Below, piece after piece: positions 14,286 to 14,564 of a stretch of DNA of 14,564 nucleotides (position 1 is the first letter of the stretch; every line of letters begins with the position of its first letter). Position numbers and translations under genes: made by a program. The notes under the pieces were generated by a model. That model saw nothing but the letters and a program-made list of their open reading frames with translations. It was not told the DNA's origin and did no database searches. The stretch covers positions 1-14,564 of the forward strand of contig JAGRHK010000008.1 of the NCBI GenBank assembly GCA_020444985.1. Direction: 5' to 3'. The DNA comes from Candidatus Competibacteraceae bacterium. Lineage in GTDB: Bacteria > Pseudomonadota > Gammaproteobacteria > Competibacterales > Competibacteraceae.

Positions 14286-14564
14286 TCACAGATGATAGGT
14301 TTTCAGCGGTGGAAAGCCGTTGAATTCGATAGAACTGTAGGAAGCAGTATACGCGCCGGTCGACAGCCAGTAAATGCGGTCACCGATTTCCAGCGAGAGC
14401 GGCAACGGGTATTGGCAATGTTCGTAGATGATATCCAGGCTGTCACAGGTTGGTCCAGCCAGGACGACATCCCCGGTTTCACCGCTCTTTTCAGTATAGA
14501 CCGGATACTTGATTGACTCATCAATCGTTTCCATCAGGCCGTTGAAAATGCCAACATCCGTATA
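14286..14564 (-). CDS. ornithine decarboxylase, C-terminal part (5' end beyond window)
   Basis: The last 92 residues of a fold-type III (alanine-racemase-like) PLP decarboxylase. The frame is open to the right edge, and the sequence before the internal ATG at 14534 (YTDVGIFNGL) fits the family, so the gene continues outside. VVLAGPTCDSLD contains the cysteine of the family's GPTCD motif, which reaches the active site of the partner subunit, and AYTASYSSIEFNGFPPLKTY is a typical C-terminus. It most resembles eukaryotic-type ornithine decarboxylase, which makes putrescine from ornithine. A lysine/ornithine enzyme or a related diaminopimelate-type decarboxylase cannot be fully excluded from the fragment. 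It sits 18 bases upstream of the kinase gene on the same strand. Confidence 0.88.
   Translation of the reverse strand, partial: YTDVGIFNGLMETIDESIKYPVYTEKSGETGDVVLAGPTCDSLDIIYEHCQYPLPLSLEIGDRIYWLSTGAYTASYSSIEFNGFPPLKTYHL

Overview
The window is a compact bacterial chromosome segment with no rRNA, tRNA, insertion sequence, CRISPR array or phage gene that I can see. The gene set and several gene orders point to a gammaproteobacterium: accA next to tilS; queG divergent from nnr-tsaE; a MucD/DegP-type protease; PilU; a ParA-like ATPase; and a eukaryotic-type ornithine decarboxylase. A lineage near Chromatiales/Competibacteraceae is a guess only. GC content looks high, with AT-rich promoter gaps. 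Genes fill almost everything. The largest gaps are about 190, 170 and 150 bases, each between divergent genes.

Left part (1-3.3 kb, minus strand): mucD-like periplasmic protease, then accA (carboxyltransferase alpha of acetyl-CoA carboxylase), then tilS (tRNA-Ile lysidine synthase), cut by the window edge. A divergent plus-strand gene follows, an orphan pilU twitching-motility ATPase (3.5-4.6 kb).

Middle part (4.7-8.6 kb): a tight minus-strand operon nnr-tsaE-mazG (NAD(P)HX repair, t6A tRNA modification, house-cleaning NTP pyrophosphohydrolase), divergent from queG (epoxyqueuosine reductase). Together with tilS, three tRNA anticodon-loop modification genes lie within 8 kb. The nnr side of the divergent gap has a perfect TATAAT flanked by the arms of a 7-bp dyad.

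Right part (8.6-14.56 kb) is the least ordinary region. It holds an FHA-domain sigma-54-type activator (minus), a divergent pair parA-like and sir2 (plus), and a long membrane Hanks-type Ser/Thr kinase (minus), which lies 18 bases downstream of an ornithine decarboxylase gene cut by the right edge. The kinase can make phosphothreonine and the FHA domain can read it, so the pair may form a signalling route to sigma-54 promoters, with parA and sir2 between them. This is inference. The kinase's outer domain is low-complexity with two families of in-frame tandem repeats.

Two short intergenic elements, each of three TGGAACC-like heptamers, start 7-8 bases after the stop codons of accA and sir2 in the same orientation relative to those genes. 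They look like members of one repeat family.
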